From the NCBI GenBank assembly GCA_047974845.1, contig JBKECQ010000030.1, positions 1-56,412 of the forward strand: a DNA stretch of 56,412 nucleotides, in the 5' to 3' direction. Positions 24,270 through 32,503 of the stretch are shown here, piece by piece. Under the pieces are notes generated by a model. It worked only from the letters and a program-made list of their open reading frames with translations, did not search any database and had not been told where the DNA came from. Source of the stretch: Aminipila sp047974845 (GTDB lineage Bacteria; Bacillota; Clostridia; Peptostreptococcales; Anaerovoracaceae). Within the stretch, counting starts at the first letter, position 1. Every line of letters starts with the position of its first letter. The translations under genes and the position numbers were made by a program.

Positions 24270-25088
24270 ATGAGGTTTATTAGAGAACACAAATTATTTA
24301 GTGTTTTAATAACGGTAATACTTGTTTTGTGTATATTAATGATTGCTTCATATAAAATTAGCGGTAAGAATAGTATAGTGGGTAATGCCCTAGAAACGGG
24401 GGTTACCACTGCTCAAAAACCGTTGGCATCAGCTGGAATGAATATTAAAAGCAATTTAAAGGGTATTTTTAAATTTAAGCAAGTTGTAGCCGAAAATGAA
24501 CGATTAAAAAAAGAAGTAAGTGAACTGGAAGAAAAACTAGTAAAAGTAGCTTTACAAAAAAATGAATTGCAACAACTTCAAGAGTTGTCAAATGTTCTTA
24601 ATTATGATAGTGTTAATAACTCTAAAGAAATAGTTTCAGCAAGCATTATTTCATTAGATGGGTCAAATTGGTTTAATATATTTACCATAGACAGAGGAAG
24701 TGCTAGTGGAATAAAAAAAGATTGCATTGTTGTAAATGGAGACGGTTTAGTCGGAAGAGTTATTGAAACCGGTGAAAATTGGGCTAAAGTAGTAGCAATC
24801 GTGGATGAGTCCAATAATGTTTCCTTTTCTGTGCTGAGAGATATGAGTTTAATTGGAATAGTTACAGGCGACGGAAAAGGCAATTTGTCAGGATTTATGC
24901 TTGATAATGAAGCTAGTGTTATAGAAGGGGATGTTTTAGTTACTTCAAATATGGGTCTATACCCAGAAGGAATTAGGATAGGAAAAATTACTTCAGTAGA
25001 GTATAATAGTGATACTCAGCTTAAAACTGTAAAAATTGAACCAAGTGTTTCATTTAAAAGCTTACAAAAGGTGGCGGTTATATTATGA
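24270..25088 (+). CDS. mreC: Rod shape-determining protein MreC
   Basis: 272 residues. One N-terminal membrane segment (LFSVLITVILVLCILMIA), a coiled coil around residues 65-100 (VAENERLKKEVSELEEKLVKV), then the extracellular double beta-barrel domain. MreC joins the MreB cytoskeleton to PBP2 and RodA. The stop overlaps the mreD start. Confidence 0.93.
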   Translation: MRFIREHKLFSVLITVILVLCILMIASYKISGKNSIVGNALETGVTTAQKPLASAGMNIKSNLKGIFKFKQVVAENERLKKEVSELEEKLVKVALQKNELQQLQELSNVLNYDSVNNSKEIVSASIISLDGSNWFNIFTIDRGSASGIKKDCIVVNGDGLVGRVIETGENWAKVVAIVDESNNVSFSVLRDMSLIGIVTGDGKGNLSGFMLDNEASVIEGDVLVTSNMGLYPEGIRIGKITSVEYNSDTQLKTVKIEPSVSFKSLQKVAVIL

Positions 25089-25594
25089 AGATGAGATTTG
25101 CTGTCATCATATTTTTAATTGCATTTTTATTGCAGGGAACATTGTTAAATTTGTTTTCTATTTTTGGAGCTACTCCTAATTTGGTGTTATGTCTTGTAAT
25201 AATATTTTCATTTTTATATGAAGATAATAATGGACTTGTTTTAGGAGTAGTTTTTGGACTACTGATGGATCTTTGTTTTACACCTTATATGGGAATGAAC
25301 GCCTTTGCAATGCTAATTGTTAGTTTATTTGTAAGCTTCTTAAGAGAAAATATAAATAAAGAAAATCTAGTACCTGTTTTAACGGTATCTGTTGTGGCTA
25401 CATTTATTTTTAATTTGATTTATTTCTTTTTAAGCAGATGCTTTGGAAGCACTTACTCTATAATATATTGGCTAAAATTACAACCACTGTTTGTTATTTA
25501 CAATCTTGTAGTGGTATTCATATTGTATTTAATTCTAATTAAGAGAGTGGTTAAATACAGAAATGATAGGTATTTAATATGGAAAAAGTACTAA
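25085..25594 (+). CDS. mreD: Rod shape-determining protein MreD
   Basis: 169 residues with about five membrane segments; the GLVLGVVFGLLMDLCFTPYMGMNA region is typical of MreD. It overlaps mreC by four bases and the PBP2 gene by 16 bases, so translation is coupled along the cluster. Confidence 0.92.
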   Translation: MKMRFAVIIFLIAFLLQGTLLNLFSIFGATPNLVLCLVIIFSFLYEDNNGLVLGVVFGLLMDLCFTPYMGMNAFAMLIVSLFVSFLRENINKENLVPVLTVSVVATFIFNLIYFFLSRCFGSTYSIIYWLKLQPLFVIYNLVVVFILYLILIKRVVKYRNDRYLIWKKY

Positions 25595-28371
25595 GAACGA
25601 GATATGGGCAAATTGTTGCGGTAGTATCTGTGCTTATGATTATTTTGGTCATACGTCTTTTTAGCCTTACTGTCATACAAAATGAGAACTGGAAAGAAAA
25701 GGCTCAAAATATAAGTACGAGAAGTATTGCCACAAAAGCCCCAAGAGGTGAAATTTTTGATAGATACGGCAGAGTTATTGCAGGAAACAAGCAGGCATTT
25801 ACTTTACAAATAAATGCCGGTGATTATTCAAACGAAGAATTGAACAGTGTTTGTAGTGAAGTGGTTCGTATACTTGAAAAAAATAATGAGACATATTTTG
25901 ATAACCTACCGATTATTATTTCAGGAGGTAGGTTTATTTACACATATCAGCAAGATATTGAGGAATGGCTAATAGAACAGGAAATGCCGAGAACCTTTTC
26001 TGCACAACAGGCTTTTGATGAACTACGTGTTAGATATGAAATTGATGAAACTTTAGATAAATATGAGGCTCAATCGGAATTGCAGAATTTGTACAAAGTA
26101 TATCCTCCAATTTCAGTAAAAAACATGAAGTTTTCCAAGGATTTAGATAAAGAGAGCTTTTTAGGCAGATATGGGCTTGATAAAAAAACATTAACTGAGA
26201 AAAAACAAGAAAAAACAGAGCTTACAGCTGAAGATGCTTTTTATGCATTGAGAGAAAAGTTTGAAATAGATCCATCTATTTCAAATGAAGATGCCAGAAA
26301 AATTATGGTTATTAGAAATGAACTTAAGTCTATGGGGTACAGAAAGTATTTACCGGCAGATATTGCGAAGGGTATTTCTGATAGCACAATAATTGAAATA
26401 GAAGAAAGAAGTTCAGAAATGCCGCAAGTTAAGGTGGTTTCTGAAACTATGAGATTTTATCCCAACGCAAATACTGCTGCTCATATTCTAGGTTATATGG
26501 GTCAGATTTCTGAAAGGGATAAAGAATACTATGTAGATACATTGGGATATAATGCCAATGACCTTATCGGACAAGATGGTATTGAGAGCGCTTATGAAAC
26601 AACATTAAAGGGAACTAACGGCATTAAAACTGTTCAAGTTAATGCTGCCGGAGAATTGGTTAGAGTAATAAGCGAGACAGAGCCACAAAAGGGAAAAGAT
26701 GTTTACTTAACCGTAGATCTAGAACTACAAAAAACGGCAGAAGACGCACTTGAACAAGCTTTAAAGCAAATACAAGTGGGTGGTACATTTAAAAGTGAAT
26801 TTGGCAACTACAATTATTCTAAGTCATATAGAAATGCCAATGTAGGTGCAGTTGTTGCTATTGAGGTTGAGACCGGTGACGTGTTAGCTATGGCAAGTGC
26901 TCCGGACTTCGATCCAAATTTATTTGCAAACGGCATTAGTAAAGAAGATTGGAATTCTTTGCAAAGTGTCAACCCGAGAGACTATATGTCACCTGCTCCT
27001 TTATATAACGTTGCAACAAGAACACCGGTACAACCCGGTTCAACTTTTAAAATGGTTACTGCAACAGCAGCATTAGAAAGTGGACTAGACCCAAATAGAA
27101 AGCTATATGATGGCGGAAGAGTAATGGTAGGTAATCGACCATATGCTTGTTTGATATGGCATAGGGGCGGTGGTTCCCATGGAAGTGTAAACTTAGCAGA
27201 GGCCTTAGAAGTATCCTGTAACTACTATTTTTATGATATTGCAACAGGTAAAGACTATTATAAGGGTGTAAATCTTGGGTATAGAACTCCTATATCAATA
27301 GATGTAATAACCTCATATGCAGAGCAATATGGATTAGGAAAGCCAACAGGAATAGAAATACCGGAACGTGTAGTTGGTGTTCCTACAGCGGAAAAGAAGA
27401 TGGCACAGCAGAAAGCAAGCTTAAAGTCTATGCTGGAAAGTAAGGCAGAGAAATATTTTAAGGCTTCAGTTGTAGCTGATAAAGAGAAATTAGAAAAAAG
27501 TATTAACACCATTGTTAGTTGGACAGAAGAAAATCCTACTAAAAATGAGATAATAAAAAGATTCAACAATATGAATTTGGGACTAAAAGATAAGATGATA
27601 GATCCATTGGCCGACCTTTGCAAGTATACTTATTTTAATTATGCAAACTGGACGCTGGGGGATGAATTCAATATTGCTATTGGTCAGGGTGAGAATTCTT
27701 ATACACCGCTTCAAATGGCAAACTACATTGCCACAATTGGAAATCATGGCGTTCACAATAAGGTTAGCCTTATAAAAGCTATTGAAGACAGAGAACCGAT
27801 TGAAAAAGAAGCTGGAACAAAAATTGATTTAAGTGATGATAAGCACTTGGATTCAATTATTGAAGGTATGAAAAGAGTAGTAAGCGGACCTAAGGGAAGC
27901 TTACGCGGTATATTTGCAAACTTTCCTGTAGAAGTAGCTGGTAAAACAGGTACGGCAGAAAGATCGGGCAAAATGCATCCACCGGATGAAGTGGAATATA
28001 TACAAAAACACTTAAGACAGATAAACCCAAAGCTTTCATGGAATGAAGTCGAAACAGAAATGAAGAGACTAATGAAAAAAGAACCGAATATATATAGAAC
28101 TAAAGATGGCGCAGTAAGACAGGCAGTAATTAATTTAAGCAATGGAACAGTTGATTATGAAAAAATTGATGTGTACAAGAGCAATTACGATAATTTTGCT
28201 TGGGTACTGACTATGGCACCTGCCGATGAACCAAAAATAGCAGTAGCTGTTATGATTGTTCAAGGTGGTACTGCCGGTTATGCCGCTCCTGTAGCCCGTG
28301 AGGTTATAGGAAAATATCTACAATTAGACAAGACTTACGAAGATTTTAACTTAAATACAACAATACAATAA
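25579..28371 (+). CDS. mrdA: Penicillin-binding protein 2 (elongasome class B transpeptidase)
   Basis: 930 residues, clearly longer than the usual 600-700. One N-terminal membrane anchor, a PBP dimerisation/pedestal region, then the transpeptidase: SxxK in PGSTFKM (near residue 487), SxN in VSCNYY (near 545) and KTGT in AGKTGTAE (near 789). It cross-links side-wall peptidoglycan with RodA. The extra length lies in the pedestal, where a motif of the type AF-LR-(Y/F)EID occurs twice (about 153-185 and 215-250), and in charged helical inserts between SxN and KTG and after KTG. Such inserts are seen in other clostridial PBP2s. Confidence 0.94.
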   Translation: MEKVLRTRYGQIVAVVSVLMIILVIRLFSLTVIQNENWKEKAQNISTRSIATKAPRGEIFDRYGRVIAGNKQAFTLQINAGDYSNEELNSVCSEVVRILEKNNETYFDNLPIIISGGRFIYTYQQDIEEWLIEQEMPRTFSAQQAFDELRVRYEIDETLDKYEAQSELQNLYKVYPPISVKNMKFSKDLDKESFLGRYGLDKKTLTEKKQEKTELTAEDAFYALREKFEIDPSISNEDARKIMVIRNELKSMGYRKYLPADIAKGISDSTIIEIEERSSEMPQVKVVSETMRFYPNANTAAHILGYMGQISERDKEYYVDTLGYNANDLIGQDGIESAYETTLKGTNGIKTVQVNAAGELVRVISETEPQKGKDVYLTVDLELQKTAEDALEQALKQIQVGGTFKSEFGNYNYSKSYRNANVGAVVAIEVETGDVLAMASAPDFDPNLFANGISKEDWNSLQSVNPRDYMSPAPLYNVATRTPVQPGSTFKMVTATAALESGLDPNRKLYDGGRVMVGNRPYACLIWHRGGGSHGSVNLAEALEVSCNYYFYDIATGKDYYKGVNLGYRTPISIDVITSYAEQYGLGKPTGIEIPERVVGVPTAEKKMAQQKASLKSMLESKAEKYFKASVVADKEKLEKSINTIVSWTEENPTKNEIIKRFNNMNLGLKDKMIDPLADLCKYTYFNYANWTLGDEFNIAIGQGENSYTPLQMANYIATIGNHGVHNKVSLIKAIEDREPIEKEAGTKIDLSDDKHLDSIIEGMKRVVSGPKGSLRGIFANFPVEVAGKTGTAERSGKMHPPDEVEYIQKHLRQINPKLSWNEVETEMKRLMKKEPNIYRTKDGAVRQAVINLSNGTVDYEKIDVYKSNYDNFAWVLTMAPADEPKIAVAVMIVQGGTAGYAAPVAREVIGKYLQLDKTYEDFNLNTTIQ

Positions 28372-28389
28372 ACTAGGAGGCAACAAAAT

Positions 28390-29127
28390 ATGGGCAAAGT
28401 TATTTTAATAGCATCAGGAAAGGGTGGAGTTGGAAAAACCGTCTTTACTACCAATGCTGGTGCTACATTGGCGCAGAAAGGAAATAAGGTAGTTCTTATC
28501 GACATGGATATGGGACTGCGGAACCTAGATTTGTGCTTAGGTCTTGAAAATAAAGTTGTCTATGATATAGCAGATGCTTTGACGGGTCTTTGCAGAATAA
28601 AGCAAGCTTTGATTAAGGACAGAAGGTTTGAAGACTTATATTTCATTTCAGCTGCCCATCATAGAGATAAGGGGGATTTGACCCCTTTACATATGAAAAT
28701 CCTTTGTGAAAAATTGAAAGAACGATTTGATTATATTCTTGTGGACGCACCGGCAGGCATAGGTGATGGACTTAAGCTGGCAGCAGCAGGTGCTGACATG
28801 GGTATAATTGTAACCTCACCGGAATATGTAGCTATTAGAGATGCCGACACTCTAGATATTGTATTAAAGGAACTTGGAATAAAGGAAAGAATGTATATTT
28901 TAAATAAAGTTAAAGCAGATTTAATGAGCCTTGGAATCGTACCGAGCATAAGCGAGATAAATGACACTTTAAAGCTTCCTATGGCTGGTATCATACAATA
29001 TGATGACAATATACATATTGCGGCTAACAGCGGCGTTCCTGTTGTCTTAAAGAAGGGTACCTACATAGAAGAGAACTTTAATAATATTGTAGACAGAATG
29101 ATATTAGGAGAAGAAAAAGTTATATAA
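28390..29127 (+). CDS. minD: MinD-like septum site-determining ATPase
   Basis: 245 residues. Deviant Walker A KGGVGKT at residues 11-17, switch motif FDYILVDAPAG and the LIDMDMGLRNLDL block are those of MinD. It ends ...NIVDRMILGEEKVI; the C-terminal amphipathic membrane-targeting helix typical of MinD (KG-x-hydrophobic-K/R-FF type) is not recognisable, and the protein is about 15-20 residues short. Neither minC nor minE is next to it, though minC-minD(-minE) normally sits here. It could be MinD or a related MinD/ParA-like ATPase. AGGAGG precedes the start, 18 bp after PBP2. Confidence 0.85.
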   Translation: MGKVILIASGKGGVGKTVFTTNAGATLAQKGNKVVLIDMDMGLRNLDLCLGLENKVVYDIADALTGLCRIKQALIKDRRFEDLYFISAAHHRDKGDLTPLHMKILCEKLKERFDYILVDAPAGIGDGLKLAAAGADMGIIVTSPEYVAIRDADTLDIVLKELGIKERMYILNKVKADLMSLGIVPSISEINDTLKLPMAGIIQYDDNIHIAANSGVPVVLKKGTYIEENFNNIVDRMILGEEKVI

Positions 29128-29183
29128 AAGATATGCTCATTTTGATATAAGTATTTTTTATATGTTGATTGCCACCAAGTAAT

Positions 29184-29224
29184 AAAAAAGCTATAGAAGA
29201 TTGAATTCTTCTATAGCTTTTTTT
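29184..29224. terminator. Intrinsic terminator after minD
   Basis: AGCTATAGAAGA and TCTTCTATAGCT form a 12-bp perfect stem, with A run before and T run after, so it can work on both strands between minD and the convergent rodA. Confidence 0.85.
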
Positions 29225-29463
29225 AAATCAGTTTTCTTCAAAATCAGCTTTTTTAAATCAGTTTTTCTTCAAAGTCAGTTTTTCTTCAAAGTCAGTTTTC
29301 TTCAAAGTCAGTTTTCCTTTAAATCAGTTCCTTACTTAAGTTATTCCCTTATTTAATCTAATTTCTTATTTAAGTTATTTAATTATTTGAATTAATTCCT
29401 TATTTATATTTTCCTGTATTTAAATTAATTTCTTGTTTATATTATATTTTAATTTAATATTTT
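29215..29463. repeat. Tandem repeat growing out of the minD terminator arm
   Basis: The 31 bp at 29215-29245, starting with the AGC of the terminator 3' arm, are repeated at 29246-29276. Then come 17-, 16- and 16-bp shortened units (AGTTTTCTTCAAAGTC-like) to 29325, and degenerate TTATTTAA-type units up to the rodA stop. No gene is seen in this 336-bp gap. Confidence 0.75.
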
Positions 29464-30570
29464 TTAGAAATTTATTATTTTGCTCCTTATTCCAACATTT
29501 AATATTAGCCCAAGTGCTATCATATTGGCAAGAACGGAAGAACCGCCATAACTAATAAAGGGAAGTGTAACTCCGGTTACAGGCATTATACCCATTGTCA
29601 TAGCAATATTTTCAAAAATTTGAAATCCAAACATTCCAATAAATCCAATTGCTATTAATGAACCATAGTTTTCCTTAGCATTGTTTGCGATTTTAGCTAT
29701 TCTAAATAAAAATAGAGTATATAGACCAACAACCACAGCTCCGCCTAACATTCCCAGCTCCTCAACTATAACGGAGAATATAAAATCTGATTTTTGAACA
29801 GGGACAAAGTTTAATTCCTTTTGTGTTCCCTGAAAAAGACCCTTTCCTAAAAACCCGCCGGAGCCTATGGCAACTTTTGATTGCCAAACTTGGTAATTGC
29901 CACCTAAAGACAGGTTGTCCGGATGCAAGAATGCATCAATTCTATCCTTTTGGTGGGAAGCCATGAACCGATAAACAATTGGAAGCGATATTGCAAAAAT
30001 ACAGGTAAATTTTCCAAGTATTTTATAATCTATGCCCGCATAAAAGACCATAGCAAGCCAAATAAAGCATAGAACTATTGCTCCGCCTAAATCCTCTTTA
30101 AGTACAATAACAATAAATGGGGAAGCATATAAGGCTGACATGATTACGCCCTTGTACGTTCTTAGGTTATCATGATTCCGTGAAAAATACAGTGCCAATA
30201 AAATAACAAAAGTAATCTTTACTATTTCTGAGGGCTGAAAATTCATGATTTTTAAATCAATCCATGCTCTTGAACCATACTGCTCAACACCAAGACCGGG
30301 AATATATACGGTGAGCAGTAAGAGTATGGAGCCTATATATATGGGTCTCTCCCAATTTTCAAAAATCTTATAATCAATCAATAATATTAATGCCATGGCA
30401 ACAAAGCCTAAGCAGTATGCCAGCAGTTGAATGCTCACATATTTATCAAATACAAAACGCCCCTCAGATGCAGTACTACTTATCATAACGACACTGATAG
30501 CTGCGAAACACAGGGGTAACACCAATAAAATTTTATCTATATTCTTAAATAGATTCCAAAAATACTTCAT
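29464..30570 (-). CDS. rodA: Peptidoglycan polymerase RodA (SEDS family)
   Basis: 368 residues with about ten membrane segments. SEDS glycosyltransferase that polymerises side-wall peptidoglycan with PBP2. The family blocks GSRAWIDLKIMNFQPSEIVKI, VLKEDLGGAIV, FVPVQKSDFIFSVIVEELGMLG and GVTLPFISYGGSS are intact, including the catalytic Asp of PVQKSDFIFS-type loops as placed by homology. ATG 30570 follows GAAAGG; an upstream ATG would add 12 unconserved residues. It converges on the mre cluster instead of following it. Confidence 0.94.
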   Translation of the reverse strand: MKYFWNLFKNIDKILLVLPLCFAAISVVMISSTASEGRFVFDKYVSIQLLAYCLGFVAMALILLIDYKIFENWERPIYIGSILLLLTVYIPGLGVEQYGSRAWIDLKIMNFQPSEIVKITFVILLALYFSRNHDNLRTYKGVIMSALYASPFIVIVLKEDLGGAIVLCFIWLAMVFYAGIDYKILGKFTCIFAISLPIVYRFMASHQKDRIDAFLHPDNLSLGGNYQVWQSKVAIGSGGFLGKGLFQGTQKELNFVPVQKSDFIFSVIVEELGMLGGAVVVGLYTLFLFRIAKIANNAKENYGSLIAIGFIGMFGFQIFENIAMTMGIMPVTGVTLPFISYGGSSVLANMIALGLILNVGIRSKIINF

Positions 30571-30673
30571 AGTTTGCCTTTCATTAACCTTGACATTGAG
30601 TTGCATTAAACATTATAATGGTATTGTGTAATTATATCAATAATTAATTATTTAGTAATGCAAAGATTTGTTT

Positions 30674-30738
30674 AGCTGTCGGCGTTGCCACAGCATAATT
30701 TTTTGCAAATCCGAGGATTTTATTCGGATTGTGTTTTT
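30674..30738 (+). other. Two hairpins in the rodA-rny divergent region
   Basis: GCTGTcGGC/GCCACAGC (30675-30693) is followed by ATAATTTTTT, and AATCCGA/TCGGATT (30708-30730) is followed by GTG and seven T. Both look like terminators on the plus strand, though no plus-strand gene precedes them. They may end a short leader or a small RNA starting near 30620. The rest of the 260-bp gap shows nothing further. Confidence 0.45.
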
Positions 30739-30843
30739 TTGTACTAATTTGTGTATAAACAAGTGTAAATATACATTTAAGAGAACAAGAAGACTTTTGG
30801 ATAGTATGTATTAGACAGTATATGGTAGAAGGAGGTGTTTTTT

Positions 30844-32385
30844 ATAGGCGTATTAATTAATATGTTAGTGGGGTTTATTGCCTTAGCCTTAGGGCTATTG
30901 GTTGGATATATAGTCAGAAAAACTGTTGGAGAGAGAGCGATAGGCAGTGCTGAACAAAAAGCTCGAAATCTAATTCTTGATGCAGAGAATAAATCAGAAA
31001 CTATCAAGAAAGAAATCACTATAGAAGCCAAAGAAGAAGCTCACAAGATGAGAAGTGAAATAGAACGTGAGGTCAGAGAAAGAAGACTTGAAATTCAAAA
31101 ATCTGAAAAGAGATTGATTCAAAAGGAAGAAACTGTAGACCGAAAGATAGAAAATCTAGAAAAGAAAGAAGAAAGCATTACACAAAAAGAACAGTCATTA
31201 ATCGATAAGCAGAAAGAACTTGATAGTTTTATTGAAAAGCAATTACAAGAGCTAGAAAGAATTTCAGGTTATACTGCAGATGAAGCTAAAGCTATATTAC
31301 TTTCAAATGTAGAGAAGGATATTAGAGTGGAAGCATCAGTGATGATTAAAGACATTGAGTCAAAGGCAAAAGAGGAAGCTGATAAGAAAGCTAAAGAGAT
31401 TATTACCGGAGCAATTCAAAGATGTGCAGCAGATCACGTGGCAGAGAGTACAGTTTCTGTTGTAGCATTACCAAATGACGAAATGAAGGGTAGAATCATC
31501 GGAAGAGAAGGAAGAAATATCAGAGCAATCGAAACTTTGACTGGAGTTGACCTAATTATTGATGATACACCTGAGGCAGTTATTTTATCGGGATTTGACC
31601 CTGTTAAAAGAGAAATCGCAAGAGTTGCTCTTGAAAAGTTAATTGTTGACGGAAGAATTCATCCAGCAAGAATAGAAGAAATGGTAGAAAAGGCAGAAAA
31701 AGAAGTAAACTCTATCATTAAAGAAGCTGGAGAACAAGCTACCTTTGAAATTGGTATTCACAATTTCCATCCTGAAATTATTAAACTTTTAGGTAGATTA
31801 AAGTACAGAACATCTTATGGACAAAATGTATTAAATCATTCAGTTGAAGTTGCGCACTTAGCTGGCTTAATGGCTAGTGAATTGGGTATGGACTCAAAAC
31901 TTGCAAAGAGAGCAGGACTATTACATGATATAGGTAAAGCTCTAGACCATGAAGTTGAGGGTACACACGTAGATATAGGTATTGATGTACTAAGAAAATA
32001 CAAAGAGTCAGAAGCAGTAATAAACGGTATGGCGGCTCATCATGGTGACTATGAACCTAAGAGCCTTGAAGCTGTGTTAATTGCTGCGGCAGATGCACTT
32101 TCAGCAGCAAGACCTGGCGCAAGAAGAGAAACCTTAGAGTCATACATTAAGAGACTTCAGAAACTTGAAGAAATCGCGACAACCACTGCAGGTGTGGACA
32201 AGGCTTATGCTATACAGGCAGGTAGAGAAATCAGAATTGTTGCTAAACCGGATGAAATCAAGGATGAAGAAATTGTATTCTTAGCTAGAGAAATCTCTAA
32301 GAAGATTGAAAGTGAACTTGAATATCCTGGACAGATTAAGGTTAATGTAGTAAGAGAAACAAGAGCTATTGACTATGCTAAATAA
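30844..32385 (+). CDS. rny: Ribonuclease Y
   Basis: 513 residues. Endoribonuclease that starts bulk mRNA decay, anchored by one N-terminal membrane segment. A long coiled coil (about residues 30-180), a KH domain (DEMKGRIIGREGRNIRAIETLTG) and an HD domain with HSVEVAHLAGLMA and LLHDIGKALDHEVEG are complete. The start is uncertain: the strong site AAGGAGGTG (30829-30837) stands eight bases before ATA 30844, while GTG 30835 overlaps that site and ATG 30862 is 26 bases away. I favour the rare AUA start. Confidence 0.93.
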   Translation: MGVLINMLVGFIALALGLLVGYIVRKTVGERAIGSAEQKARNLILDAENKSETIKKEITIEAKEEAHKMRSEIEREVRERRLEIQKSEKRLIQKEETVDRKIENLEKKEESITQKEQSLIDKQKELDSFIEKQLQELERISGYTADEAKAILLSNVEKDIRVEASVMIKDIESKAKEEADKKAKEIITGAIQRCAADHVAESTVSVVALPNDEMKGRIIGREGRNIRAIETLTGVDLIIDDTPEAVILSGFDPVKREIARVALEKLIVDGRIHPARIEEMVEKAEKEVNSIIKEAGEQATFEIGIHNFHPEIIKLLGRLKYRTSYGQNVLNHSVEVAHLAGLMASELGMDSKLAKRAGLLHDIGKALDHEVEGTHVDIGIDVLRKYKESEAVINGMAAHHGDYEPKSLEAVLIAAADALSAARPGARRETLESYIKRLQKLEEIATTTAGVDKAYAIQAGREIRIVAKPDEIKDEEIVFLAREISKKIESELEYPGQIKVNVVRETRAIDYAK

Positions 32386-32446
32386 TCTATAAAGGTATCA
32401 AATATATTTTAATCAAGTATATTTACAAATGAAATAAAGTTTACAT

Positions 32447-32474
32447 GACCCTGCAGTATTTCTGCAGGGTCTTT
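32447..32474 (+). terminator. Intrinsic terminator after rny
   Basis: GACCCTGCAG and CTGCAGGGTC form a ten-bp perfect stem with a five-base loop, followed by TTTT. Confidence 0.85.
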
Positions 32475-32503
32475 TATCTAAAATTTTGATAAGGTGTGAT
32501 ATA

